NCBI RefSeq assembly: GCF_014837045.1
Contig: NZ_JACSPR010000002.1
Span: forward strand, 398,102-462,101
Source: Corynebacterium gallinarum
Lineage (GTDB): Bacteria > Actinomycetota > Actinomycetes > Mycobacteriales > Mycobacteriaceae
Reading direction: 5' to 3'
DNA length: 64,000 nucleotides
Shown: piece by piece, positions 18,643-29,454 of the stretch
Numbering within the stretch: the stretch's first letter is position 1
Layout: each line of letters starts with the position of its first letter
Notes under the pieces: model-generated
What the model was told of the DNA's origin: nothing
Databases searched by the model: none
What the model saw: the letters and a program-made list of their open reading frames with translations, nothing else
Position numbers and translations under genes: made by a program

Positions 18643-20349
18643 ATGTCGGCATTTGAAACCAGAGCCTGGTTGGAGCACTACCCGGAGTGGACCCCCCACT
18701 CACTGGATTACGGCGACAACACGCTGCTGGACGTCTATGACAATAACCTGGCCATCAATGCGGAGAGATCCGCCACCTACTTCTTCGGCCGCACCCAGAC
18801 CTACGGGGAGCTGGACAAGGAGGTCCGTCGTGTCGCCGCCGGCCTGCGCGCCCTCGGCGTGCGCCCCGGTGACCGCGTGGCCATCGTCCTGCCCAACTGT
18901 CCACAGCACATCGCCGCGTTCTACGCCGTGCTCAAACTCGGTGCCGTGGTCATCGAGCACAACCCGCTCTACACCGCCAATGAGCTGCGGGAACCCTTCA
19001 AGGACCACGGTGCGCGTGTGGCCATCGCCTGGGACAAGGCGGCCTCCACCCTGGAGCGCCTGCGTGCCGACACCGCCCTGGAGACGATCGTGTCCGTGAA
19101 CATGATCAACGCCATGCCACCCCTCCAGCGCTTCGCCCTCAAACTGCCCATCCCCGCGCTGCGCAAGAGCCGCGAGGCCCTGTCCGGTGCCGCCCCCAAC
19201 ACCGTCCCCTATGAGGTGCTGACCAGCTCCGCGATGGGTGGCCTCGGTGAGGACATCGTCTCCGAGGAGTCCGTAACCAAGGACACCACCGCACTGATCC
19301 TCTACACCTCCGGCACCACCGGCCGCCCCAAGGGTGCGCAGCTGAGCCACGGCAACCTGTTCGCCAACATCCTGCAGGGTAAGTCCTGGGTGCCGGGGCT
19401 GGGCGACAAGCAGGAGCGCATGCTCGGTGCCCTGCCGATGTTCCACGCCTACGGCCTGACCATGGTGGGCACCCTGTCCGTCTTCATCGGCGGCGAGATG
19501 GTGCTGCTGCCCACCCCACGCATCGACCTGATCATGGACATCATGAAAAAACACACCCCCACCTGGCTGCCGGGCGTGCCCACCCTGTACGAAAAAATTG
19601 TCGAGGCCTCCGAGGAACAGGGCATCCCGATCAAGGGTGTGCGCAACTCCTTCTGTGGTGCCTCCACCCTGCCGGTACGCACCGTGGATCGCTGGGAATC
19701 CCACACCGGTGGCCGCCTCGTGGAGGGCTACGGACTGACCGAGACCTCACCGGTGATCGTGGGCAACCCCATGGACGGCAACCGCCGCCCCGGCTATGTG
19801 GGTATCCCCTTCCCCGACACCCTGGTGCGCATTGCCAACCCCGATAACCCAGAGGAAACCATGCCCGACGGCACCGAGGGCGAGGTCCTGGTCAAGGGCC
19901 CCCAGGTGTTCAAGGGTTACCTCAACCAGGAAGAAGCCACCGAGAAGAGCTTCCACGACGGCTGGTACCGCACCGGTGATGTCGGTGTCATGGAGGAGGA
20001 CGGCTTCATCCGCCTGGTCGCTCGCATCAAGGAGGTCATCATCACCGGTGGCTTCAACGTCTACCCCGCCGAGGTCGAAGAAGTCCTGGCCGAGCACCCC
20101 GACATCGAGGACATCGCCGTCGTCGGCATGCCCCGTGAAGACGGCGCCGAGAACGTCGTTGCCGCCATCACCCTCGTCGAAGGCGCCGCCCTGGACCCAG
20201 AGGGCCTGAAGACCTACGCCCGCGAGAACCTCACCCGCTACAAGGTCCCCCGCACCTTCTACCACTTCGAGGAGATGCCCCGCGACCAGATGGGCAAGAT
20301 CCGCCGCCGTGAAGTGCAGGAGGAACTGCTGAAGAAGCACCAGCACTAG
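18643..20349 (+). CDS. fadD: Long-chain fatty-acid--CoA ligase (acyl-CoA synthetase)
   Basis: The 568-residue AMP-forming ligase activates fatty acids to acyl-CoA. Visible motifs are ALILYTSGTTGRPKGAQLSH (P-loop), the VEGYGLTETSPV motif, the hinge/adenylate segment GWYRTGDVG, and the C-terminal Lys region RDQMGKIRRREV. GGAGG seven bases before the ATG at 18643 fixes the start; 11 codons upstream are open but lack a site. Several paralogs exist in corynebacteria, feeding mycolate and phospholipid synthesis; which substrate this one prefers is not evident. Confidence 0.92.
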   Translation: MSAFETRAWLEHYPEWTPHSLDYGDNTLLDVYDNNLAINAERSATYFFGRTQTYGELDKEVRRVAAGLRALGVRPGDRVAIVLPNCPQHIAAFYAVLKLGAVVIEHNPLYTANELREPFKDHGARVAIAWDKAASTLERLRADTALETIVSVNMINAMPPLQRFALKLPIPALRKSREALSGAAPNTVPYEVLTSSAMGGLGEDIVSEESVTKDTTALILYTSGTTGRPKGAQLSHGNLFANILQGKSWVPGLGDKQERMLGALPMFHAYGLTMVGTLSVFIGGEMVLLPTPRIDLIMDIMKKHTPTWLPGVPTLYEKIVEASEEQGIPIKGVRNSFCGASTLPVRTVDRWESHTGGRLVEGYGLTETSPVIVGNPMDGNRRPGYVGIPFPDTLVRIANPDNPEETMPDGTEGEVLVKGPQVFKGYLNQEEATEKSFHDGWYRTGDVGVMEEDGFIRLVARIKEVIITGGFNVYPAEVEEVLAEHPDIEDIAVVGMPREDGAENVVAAITLVEGAALDPEGLKTYARENLTRYKVPRTFYHFEEMPRDQMGKIRRREVQEELLKKHQH

Positions 20350-20366
20350 GCAGAGATTTACACGGA

Positions 20367-20406
20367 GGGGCGCCACCGCGGGGAGCAATTCGCCGGGTGG
20401 CGCCCC
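20367..20406 (+). terminator. Rho-independent terminator
   Basis: GGGGCGCCACC (20367-20377) and GGTGGCGCCCC (20396-20406) form an 11-bp stem followed by TTTG, just after the acyl-CoA ligase gene. The rest of the gap to 20550 holds no gene. Confidence 0.85.
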
Positions 20407-20550
20407 TTTGCGATTGGTTTGGGTGGCATCCGGCCCCTCAATGTACGCAAAGCTCGCGCTGCGGAGTCTTCTAGTGCAAGAAGGAGTTGAAGAACAGCGA
20501 CTGTGGAGTAGTTAACGAAGGTCTCGGCCCCAGATTGGAATATAGCTTGG

Positions 20551-20574
20551 ATTGTATCCCTTAGATGATACAAT
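20551..20574. promoter_or_regulatory. Inverted repeat, candidate AbiEi operator
   Basis: ATTGTATC (20551-20558) and GATACAAT (20567-20574) are a perfect 8-bp inverted repeat with an 8-bp spacer, 57 bp before the AbiEi start. AbiEi antitoxins repress their own promoter by binding inverted repeats. Confidence 0.6.
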
Positions 20575-20630
20575 TAAAGCCATAACAGCTGAAAATGTTT
20601 CGTCTATTTGATACTTTTCCAGGAGGAACT

Positions 20631-21602
20631 GTGCGGGCGGCCAGCGTTTTAGAGGAATTAGAGATTTTCGGTTCCTCCCAATGGGGTTTGGTGACCACTG
20701 CCCAAGCCCGAGCTCTAGGGATCGACCGCTTATGGTTATCTCGCATGAGCGCCCGGGGGACGCTTCAGCGAATTCGTCATGGCGTCTACGCCCTTCCTTC
20801 CGCCCGGCACGGGCCTTTCCAGGACTTGCAGGCCACGTGGCTGTCTACGGAACCAGACCTGGCAGCCGAAAGCCGACTCCACGCGGATGATCCTGTGACC
20901 GTTTCCCATATCTCGGCAGCAGGGGTACACCATCTGGGGGATCTCGTACCGGCGCGTCATGAATTCTCTTCTCCAGCCCGACGTCAGACTACCCAGCCGG
21001 ATATCCAATTTCACCGCCAGGAGGTTCCACCCCACGACCGAGTCTGGATTGACGGTCTCCCTGTGACCTCCGTGCCCCGTACGGTCGCAGATCTGGCGGA
21101 GGCAGCGGTGGATTTCGATCATCTGGCCCGTGTGGTGCGCGATGCTGTGGCAGAACACAATGTGGTGGTCACCGATCTCGCCGAGCGGCTATTCCCCCAT
21201 GTATATTCCTACGGCGCTGACAGCGGCAGCGAGTTGGTCGAGTCACTCTTGAATCATACTGGTTTTTTCCCACCTGATTCTCGCCTGGCCCCTAATTCCT
21301 GGCAGGCCACGATGTCAGAATTGATTACTCCGGAGCTGGAACAGCTCCTTCGAAAAGAGATCCGTGCTTCCTTATCCACGTTCTTAGACGATGGCGCCTT
21401 CGCGCATGGACAGAAACAGGTGATGGCTCAATTCACCGAGACATTGCAGCAGGTCTTGCGACAGGCCCCCGGGTTATCGGATGCTGGGGCCGGGATGAGT
21501 CGACTTCCCGGAACTATTCCCTCCCCTCCCCCACCTGCCGAGGAGCACGATCCTCGTGGTGGTCAACCCCTTAATACGGTAGAGGAAGAGAACGATGATT
21601 GA
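20631..21602 (+). CDS. AbiEi-type antitoxin / transcriptional repressor
   Basis: The 323-residue protein opens with a winged helix region (SSQWGLVTTAQARALGI then LSRMSARGTLQRIRHGVYALP), the typical AbiEi N-terminus. It continues with the core HISAAGVHHLGDLVPARHEF and LPVTSVPRTVADLAE. AbiEi is the antitoxin and autorepressor of type IV abortive-infection modules. GTG 20631 follows AGGAGG by four bases and is preferred to ATG 20595, which has no site. The C-terminal 120 residues, ending in a Pro/Glu-rich tail, are less typical. It overlaps the toxin gene by 8 bases. Confidence 0.85.
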   Translation: MRAASVLEELEIFGSSQWGLVTTAQARALGIDRLWLSRMSARGTLQRIRHGVYALPSARHGPFQDLQATWLSTEPDLAAESRLHADDPVTVSHISAAGVHHLGDLVPARHEFSSPARRQTTQPDIQFHRQEVPPHDRVWIDGLPVTSVPRTVADLAEAAVDFDHLARVVRDAVAEHNVVVTDLAERLFPHVYSYGADSGSELVESLLNHTGFFPPDSRLAPNSWQATMSELITPELEQLLRKEIRASLSTFLDDGAFAHGQKQVMAQFTETLQQVLRQAPGLSDAGAGMSRLPGTIPSPPPPAEEHDPRGGQPLNTVEEENDD

Positions 21603-22545
21603 CTCTGTGGGGAATCCACGGGATCAACAGAATCTCCAACGATTGCGGCGCGTGTTGGAAAATCAGCTCAACAAGGAGGCCCGAGCACGAGGAGTAGATT
21701 CTCAACTCATCCGCAAGCAGTACGTTTTCGCCCTCTTTTTCAAGCGCCTCTTCCGTGCAGATGAGCCTGGGTGGATGTTGCTGGGTGGAAATGCACTGTT
21801 GATCCTTACCGGTGGAGGGCGTTTTACGAGGGATATAGACCTCGCCCGCGACACCCCGTGGGAAGACCCTGCCAGCGTCCTGGATGAACTGCAGGTCTTA
21901 ACCAATAATGGCAACGATCTGGATCCTTTCCGTTTCAGGCTCGACAGAATCGATCCGCATGCAGAGCCAGACGCTTTTGGTTACGGTACTGCTACTACGA
22001 AAATCCCGGTAACTGTATGGTTGGGCAACCGGATGTTCGACACTTTCGTCATCGACATCACCCATCGACGACATGTGCATGGCCCAGTAGACCTGCTCCC
22101 CTTATCCCCGGTGATTGAGCACGAAACCCTGCAGAGCCTGCCCCGGGTGCCGGTGGTGGCAGTGGAAAACCATCTGGCGGACAAAATCTGCGCCATGTAC
22201 GAGCCTCATGGCAGAAACAGAGACAGACCTTCTACCAGATATCGCGATTTGGCGGACATTGTCCGTATTATCCAGGCTGTAGATATTGATGCTGGACGCC
22301 TTACCGGGAATCTTCACCATGAACAGCAACGACGCCAGATCGTTTTACCCCGGCAGCTGCTTGCTCCGTCACCGCAGTGGGAGAAGGGCTTCGCAACAGC
22401 CGCGAAAAACTTCGCCGAGTACCCCACCGAGTACCATCAGCTGCCGGCCTCGCTGCGTTACGCCGGAGACTGTCTCAATCCCCTGCTCAGCGGGGAAATT
22501 ACCGCGGGCCGGTGGAACGCAAGGGCCCAGGTCTGGGAAACCTAG
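21595..22545 (+). CDS. AbiEii/AbiGii-type nucleotidyltransferase toxin
   Basis: The 316-residue protein carries the nucleotidyltransferase signature of AbiEii toxins: WMLLGGNALLILTGGGRFTRDIDLA (GG, then D-x-D). Later conserved residues are LADKICAMYEP and RYRDLADIVRI. AbiEii toxins stop growth, probably by modifying tRNA 3-prime ends, when released after phage attack; that mechanism is known from homologs. Translation is coupled to the antitoxin by an 8-base overlap. GC and codon use are lower than the neighbours, fitting an acquired module. Confidence 0.88.
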   Translation: MIDSVGNPRDQQNLQRLRRVLENQLNKEARARGVDSQLIRKQYVFALFFKRLFRADEPGWMLLGGNALLILTGGGRFTRDIDLARDTPWEDPASVLDELQVLTNNGNDLDPFRFRLDRIDPHAEPDAFGYGTATTKIPVTVWLGNRMFDTFVIDITHRRHVHGPVDLLPLSPVIEHETLQSLPRVPVVAVENHLADKICAMYEPHGRNRDRPSTRYRDLADIVRIIQAVDIDAGRLTGNLHHEQQRRQIVLPRQLLAPSPQWEKGFATAAKNFAEYPTEYHQLPASLRYAGDCLNPLLSGEITAGRWNARAQVWET

Positions 22546-22555
22546 TTTCAGACCC

Positions 22556-23148
22556 TCACTTTTGCCCCGCCCAGGCCACCCGGATCATGTCCTCGAGTGC
22601 ATCAAGGCGCACATCCTCAGGCTTATTGATGTACACACATCCGACACCGCGGGTGTATTTACCCAGTTGAGCCAGCAGTTCCTCATCTCCCTCCAAACCG
22701 TAAAGGGAGATTTTGGCTTTCCGGGGACTGAAACCCACTGCAAACCAGTCAACCTCACGGCCGGTGTGGGAGACATAGTGAACCTGGCCGTACCCGATCA
22801 TTGACGGTCCCCACATCCGTGGCTCCACCCCCGTGACACGGTTGAAAATTTCCAGGAGCAGGTGCGCGGGGTCTCCAGGCCATTGATGAAATCCACCGGG
22901 TCCACTGAGGTGATGCGGGTTTTGATGTCCGGTGCACTGACCCCGGTATGTCCCGGTGTGATGGTGGCGCCCCGAGCCGGAAGAACCGGGATAGTCCCAC
23001 CCAGCGACATGCCCCTTTCCGCCAGTTGTTCCTGGATCCGTTCCAGTGTGCGCGGCCCCACCCCAGGCAGAGAGATCAGCTCGGCGTAGTCGATGCCGTT
23101 GAGTGATTCCAGATCCGGGTAACCCGCATCGACCAGCTTCTTAATCAA
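22556..23148 (-). pseudogene. DUF1801 protein gene with a frameshift
   Basis: Two frames together encode one protein. The first (TTG 23148) gives a helix-hairpin-helix-like start (LISLPGVGPRTLERIQEQL) and runs to NGLETPR. Near 22863-22872 the reading must move to another frame, giving AHLLLEIFNRVTG followed by the DUF1801 core MWGPSMIGYGQVHYVS and KAKISLYGL, ending GQK at 22556. Family members read through this point with a few more residues (RRAD-like) before AH, so an out-of-frame deletion is likely. It follows murB with an 8-base overlap. Confidence 0.75.
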
Positions 23149-24274
23149 TTTTCACGCCCACCCACACCGGCTCCGGCACCAAAGTCACCCCGAAAACGGC
23201 GTACACCCCATCCCGGATCTCCCTGGCCAGTGCCACGAGGTCCTCGCTGGTGGCGTCGCCGCGGTTGGTGAGGGCGAGGGTGTGTTTCGTCGATAAGCCG
23301 GCGCGGGCACCAACCCCCGGGTGGCCCTTGGCGAACCCGGCGCGCTCGATCAGCCAGGCGGCGGAGAGCTTCTCCTTGCCCTCCCCTGCCGGGTAGCGGG
23401 GCATGCGGGCGGCCTCCTCCTCGCCGCGTTCCGCGGCTACGCGCGCCTGCACCTGATCCGCGAGCGCGGGGTCCACGATGGGGTTGGTGAAGAAGGAGCC
23501 GGCGGACCAGGTGTCGTGGTCGGTGGTTTCCACGACCATGCCCTTGGCGCGGCGCAGTTCCAGCACGGCCTCGCGGACCAGGGCGACGGGGCGGCGCACC
23601 GTACCGGCGGCGTTTTCCTCTGCGGAGACGGCCAGGCGGCGGGCCAGTTCGCCGAAGCGCAGGGGGGCGGAGAGCCCGTCGTCGCGAAGCTGTAATTCGA
23701 TGGCGAGCACCACGGCGCGGTTGGTGAATTTCAGGTTGGAGTACCTGTAGGCCAGCTCCAGGGATGCAGCGTCCACCCACGCGACCTCGCCCGTGCCGCG
23801 GTCAAGCAGCTGGACGCGGGTGAGCACATCGGAGATCTCCACGCCGTAGGCGCCGACGTTCTGCACCGGGGTGGCGCCGGCGGATCCGGGGATGCCGGAC
23901 AGACACTCAATGCCACCCAGGCCTGCATCCACGGACAGGGAGACCACGTCGTCCCATTCCGCGCCGGCCTCGGCCACAACCACGCTGTTAGCCAGGTTGA
24001 GGGTGATGTCCGCGGCCTCGATGATCACGGCCACCACATCCAGCTCACCGTCGGCGACCACGAGGTTGGAGCCCCCGCCGACGACGAGTAGTGGGACGGA
24101 GGAGCGGTCCAGCAACCGGACCACCTCGGCCACGGCCCCCGTGGTGGCGCAGCGGACGGAAAGCCTGGGCTTTCCGCCGATACGCAGGGTGGTCAGATCC
24201 GCGAACGTCACGTCCGGATCGAGTTCCGCGCCGTCGACTGCGGCGATTTCCTGGGTCAGCGATGAATCCAACAC
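23141..24274 (-). CDS. murB: UDP-N-acetylenolpyruvoylglucosamine reductase
   Basis: MurB reduces UDP-GlcNAc-enolpyruvate to UDP-MurNAc with NADPH and FAD, in peptidoglycan synthesis. The 377-residue product starts (GTG) VLDSSLTQEIAAVDG, has the FAD-binding segment LLVVGGGSNLVVAD, the Arg/Ser region GIPGSAGATPVQNVGAYG, YRYSNLKFTNRAV, and the catalytic-Ser region WSAGSFFTNPIV. The longer open frame upstream is a shadow of the divergent DUF2505 gene; 24 bp separates the two starts. Confidence 0.95.
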   Translation of the reverse strand: MLDSSLTQEIAAVDGAELDPDVTFADLTTLRIGGKPRLSVRCATTGAVAEVVRLLDRSSVPLLVVGGGSNLVVADGELDVVAVIIEAADITLNLANSVVVAEAGAEWDDVVSLSVDAGLGGIECLSGIPGSAGATPVQNVGAYGVEISDVLTRVQLLDRGTGEVAWVDAASLELAYRYSNLKFTNRAVVLAIELQLRDDGLSAPLRFGELARRLAVSAEENAAGTVRRPVALVREAVLELRRAKGMVVETTDHDTWSAGSFFTNPIVDPALADQVQARVAAERGEEEAARMPRYPAGEGKEKLSAAWLIERAGFAKGHPGVGARAGLSTKHTLALTNRGDATSEDLVALAREIRDGVYAVFGVTLVPEPVWVGVKID

Positions 24275-24298
24275 CCCATTAACGGTAGTCTTATCCTC

Positions 24299-24802
24299 AT
24301 GGCAACGCGTACCGAAAACACCGTAACGATCAATCAGCCCCTCGAGAAGGTCCATCAGGCCTTCACCAACCAGGAATACTGGGCCTACATCGCCCAGAAC
24401 CTCTCCCCCGAGCCGGGCGAGGTCAACTCCTTCACTGCAACCGACGGCGGCGCAGATGTCGTCCTCTTCGAGGTTCTCCCCCTCGATGTCCTCCCCGAGG
24501 CCGTCCGCGCGATGATCAGCCAGGCGCTGAAGGTCAAGCGCACCATCACCGTCGGCGCACTGTCCGACGGCACCGCGCACCTCGACTACAACGCCGACGT
24601 CAAGGGCACCCCGGTCGACTTCAAGGGCACCATCGGTGTCGCTGGCGATGACGCCACCACCACCCTGGCCTACAACAACGAGGTCTCCGTCAACATCCCG
24701 TTCATGGGCCCCGCCATCGAGCCGAAGGTTGCTGACGCACTCGGTGAGCTCTTCGCCAACGAAGGCGCCCTCACCGAGAAGTGGATCTCCGAGAACCTCT
24801 AA
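24299..24802 (+). CDS. DUF2505 family protein
   Basis: The 167-residue protein starts MATRTENTVTINQPLEKVHQAF and reads through as a START/SRPBCC-like hydrophobic-cavity fold, the predicted architecture of actinobacterial DUF2505. No signal peptide or membrane segment is visible. It is divergent from murB and 12 bp upstream of a methyltransferase gene in the same direction. Ligand and role unknown. Confidence 0.82.
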   Translation: MATRTENTVTINQPLEKVHQAFTNQEYWAYIAQNLSPEPGEVNSFTATDGGADVVLFEVLPLDVLPEAVRAMISQALKVKRTITVGALSDGTAHLDYNADVKGTPVDFKGTIGVAGDDATTTLAYNNEVSVNIPFMGPAIEPKVADALGELFANEGALTEKWISENL

Positions 24803-24814
24803 CAGCACTATTTC

Positions 24815-25633
24815 ATGGCCGATCACGCACACAACCTGCGCGCCGACTTTGCCAAGGTCAAAGCGGCTAAACCGATCGGCGTGATCACCCGGGGCACCAC
24901 CGGTGTGAACCGTCTCAGGCGGTTCGACCGGTGGTGCTTTCATCATTCCCGCATCCGCGGCCTGCTGGCCCAGGCCGAGAACCCGCTGGTCCTGGACGTC
25001 GGTTACGGCGCCAGCCACACGACCACTGTGGAGTGGGGGCGCTGGATCCACCGCATGCGTGATAGCGCCACCGTCATCGGCCTCGAGATCAACCCCGAGC
25101 GCGTCCTACCCCCGCAGGGTGGCGTCAGCTTCGAGCTCGGCGGTTTCGAACTCGCCGGCTATCAACCGCAGGTGGTCCGCGCCTTCAATGTCCTGCGTCA
25201 ATATGATGTGGAGCAGGTCGAGGCGGCCTGGACCACGGTGACCTCGCGCCTGGCTCCCGGCGGGGTGTTCATCGAGGGCACCTGCGACGAGATCGGTCGG
25301 CGGTGCAGCTGGATCCTGCTGGACGCGAGCGGCCCACAGACCCTCACTCTGGCCTGGCACCCGTGGGGTGTGTCGCGCCCCTCGGATGTGGCCGAGCGCC
25401 TGCCCAAGGTGCTCATCCACCGCAATGTGCCCGGCGAGAAGATCCACTCTTTGCTCACCGCGGCTGACACCGCCTGGGATTACGCCGCTGGCTGGGAACC
25501 CTATGGCCCCCGGGTGCGTTGGGAGAAGGCCCGCGCCATGCTCATCGATCAGGGTTGGCCCATCGAGGTCTCCCGCCGTCGCGTCGGCGACGCCCTGCTC
25601 ACCGTGCCGTGGGACGTGGTCGCGCCGAACTGA
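24815..25633 (+). CDS. SAM-dependent methyltransferase-like protein
   Basis: A 272-residue class I methyltransferase fold: motif I is LVLDVGYGAS, an acidic residue ends the second strand (VIGLEINPER), and ARLAPGG-like SRLAPGGVFIEGTCDE is the post-motif region. It follows DUF2505 by 12 bp, so both are one transcript. The conserved C-terminal half (WHPWGVSRPSDVAERLPKVL) is shared by actinobacterial homologs. The substrate is unknown. Confidence 0.8.
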   Translation: MADHAHNLRADFAKVKAAKPIGVITRGTTGVNRLRRFDRWCFHHSRIRGLLAQAENPLVLDVGYGASHTTTVEWGRWIHRMRDSATVIGLEINPERVLPPQGGVSFELGGFELAGYQPQVVRAFNVLRQYDVEQVEAAWTTVTSRLAPGGVFIEGTCDEIGRRCSWILLDASGPQTLTLAWHPWGVSRPSDVAERLPKVLIHRNVPGEKIHSLLTAADTAWDYAAGWEPYGPRVRWEKARAMLIDQGWPIEVSRRRVGDALLTVPWDVVAPN

Positions 25634-25745
25634 GCTTGTCGACGCCTGATTGCCGAGGCCTCCGGTGCGGCATTGCCAGCAACCTTTCAGCCACTTTTGC
25701 GGGGTGCATCCGGCACGCGTCGGAGGGATAGGGAACACTGGGTGC

Positions 25746-26555
25746 GTGGCTAAAACAAAGAGTTCGGTTGTTCCCAAGGTCCTGATCACCATCGTGGTGG
25801 TTGTTGTCATTCTGCTTCTCGTCGCCGAGTTCGGGCTGCGCTGGTTCATCGGTAACCAGTTGAAGTCGGAATTCAACCAGCAGGCGGCGGAGCAGGGACT
25901 GACCGTGGAGGAGGACCCCTCCGTCTCCTTCGGCACCTATCCCCTGCTGCTGGGTCTGGCGCAGGGCAGCATCAAGCATGTAGCCGTGGATGTCCCCGAG
26001 ACCCTGGAGATCACCTACCCCGGTGGGGCCGGCAGCGTCCCGGAGATCTCCGGCACCCCGGAGGCAACCATCGTGCTCGGTGAGTTGAGCACCGCCGACA
26101 TGGACAATCCCGTGGCCGGCACCTTCGATCTGACCACCTTCGCCCCGGATGAGTTCATCCTGGCCACCGTCCAGGCTGAGATGGCCAAGGCCACCAGTGG
26201 TGAGGATGCCGGTCTGGCTGAGCGTCTGGTGCAGGAACTGGTGAAGATCACCAACGTGCGCTCCAATGTGGATGCCCAGGCCGTGGAGGTCGAATTCACC
26301 GATGGCGCCGCACGCCTGAACATGCGCCCCATCGTGCTCAACGGCCAGCTGGCCTTCGAGGTTCTGGATTCCCAGCTGTTCGGCATCGCCCTGCCGGAGG
26401 ATATCTCCCGCGCACTGACCGAGGGCCTGCAGGCCAGCGTGGATCAGGTCGCCGGTGGCCTGGAGATCAACAGCATCGACGTGGTCGAAGGTGGCCTCAA
26501 CATCAACCTGGTCGGCGAGAACATCAACGTGCGCACCCTGGAGAGCGTCGGTTAA
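25746..26555 (+). CDS. DUF2993 (LmeA-like) membrane-anchored protein
   Basis: The 269-residue protein has one N-terminal membrane helix (VLITIVVVVVILLLVAEFGL, about residues 12-31) followed by an exported beta-rich DUF2993 domain of repeated amphipathic strands. The mycobacterial DUF2993 protein LmeA binds phosphoinositide lipids and affects lipomannan elongation, so a cell-envelope role is likely. GTG 25746 is chosen because the helix then lies at the N-terminus; upstream codons are open but do not look coding. Confidence 0.82.
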   Translation: MAKTKSSVVPKVLITIVVVVVILLLVAEFGLRWFIGNQLKSEFNQQAAEQGLTVEEDPSVSFGTYPLLLGLAQGSIKHVAVDVPETLEITYPGGAGSVPEISGTPEATIVLGELSTADMDNPVAGTFDLTTFAPDEFILATVQAEMAKATSGEDAGLAERLVQELVKITNVRSNVDAQAVEVEFTDGAARLNMRPIVLNGQLAFEVLDSQLFGIALPEDISRALTEGLQASVDQVAGGLEINSIDVVEGGLNINLVGENINVRTLESVG

Positions 26556-26579
26556 CGCGTCGTTTCTCGGAGACTGATC

Positions 26580-26618
26580 AAACCCACCGCGTGGCACAGG
26601 CCACGGCCGGTGGGTTTT
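26580..26618 (+). terminator. Rho-independent terminator
   Basis: AAACCCACCG ... CGGTGGGTTTT with an inner CGTGGC/GCCACG stem forms a strong hairpin ending in T residues after the DUF2993 gene. Confidence 0.88.
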
Positions 26619-26638
26619 GTCATTCCCACCCTTGCCCT

Positions 26639-26655
26639 ATACCCCCAGGGGGTAT
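26639..26655. promoter_or_regulatory. CsoR operator of the copper operon
   Basis: ATACCCCC-A-GGGGGTAT is a perfect 8+1+8 palindrome, the G/C-tract operator recognised by copper-sensing CsoR repressors. It lies 49 bp before copA in the only promoter region of the copA-csoR operon. Confidence 0.88.
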
Positions 26656-26703
26656 ACCCTGAAGGGTAGTGAAACATACTGCGAAAGGGAGGATTGATCA
26701 GCG

Positions 26704-28988
<2,285 letters not shown>

Positions 28989-28992
<4 letters not shown>

Positions 28993-29315
28993 CCACCAGT
29001 GACCAGGTGTGCTGTGGAAGCAGCGATGAGCACCAGCACGGCTACATCGACGAGAAGAAGCGCTACCTCGCCCGGCTCAAGCGCATCGAGGGCCAGACGC
29101 GTGGTATCCACCGGATGATCGATGAGGAACAGTACTGCATTGACATCCTCACGCAGATCTCCGCGGTCAACTCCGCCCTGAAGAATGTGGCCTTCGGCCT
29201 GCTGGAGGACCACATGAGGCACTGCGTCCGCGACGCCGCCGAACTGGGTGGCGAGGAACTGGACGCGAAACTGAAGGAGGTCTCCGACGCCATCGCGAGG
29301 TTCTCGAAGGCGTGA
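28989..29315 (+). CDS. csoR: Copper-sensing transcriptional repressor CsoR
   Basis: The 108-residue all-helical protein has the Cu(I) ligands of CsoR: Cys50 in EEQYCIDIL and His75/Cys79 in EDHMRHC. The DNA-contact helix is [16 protein letters not shown]. An extra Cys-Cys and His-rich N-terminal tail ([13 protein letters not shown]) is present. CsoR leaves the operator when copper binds, allowing copA expression. Translation is coupled to copA (ATGA). Confidence 0.95.
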
Positions 29316-29330
29316 TGAGTTGATATCTTG

Positions 29331-29364
29331 ACCCCGGCGCGCTGTAGGTGGCGTCGGGGTTTTG
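29331..29364 (+). terminator. Probable terminator of the copA-csoR operon
   Basis: CCCCGGCGC (29332-29340) and GCGTCGGGG (29351-29359) pair with one mismatch and are followed by TTTTG. Confidence 0.7.
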
Positions 29365-29454
29365 TTATGCAAATTTGTCCTGGGCCGGGGGCCGGCGGGC
29401 CTGTTTCCATGTCACGATTGACAGAAGAGTTGGACACGGGAGAAGGAGCAGGAC

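Noticed and set aside
24275..25051. N-terminal extension of the murB frame beyond its GTG
   Set aside because: The extension is antisense to the DUF2505 and methyltransferase genes and has no MurB similarity; family members start at the GTG.
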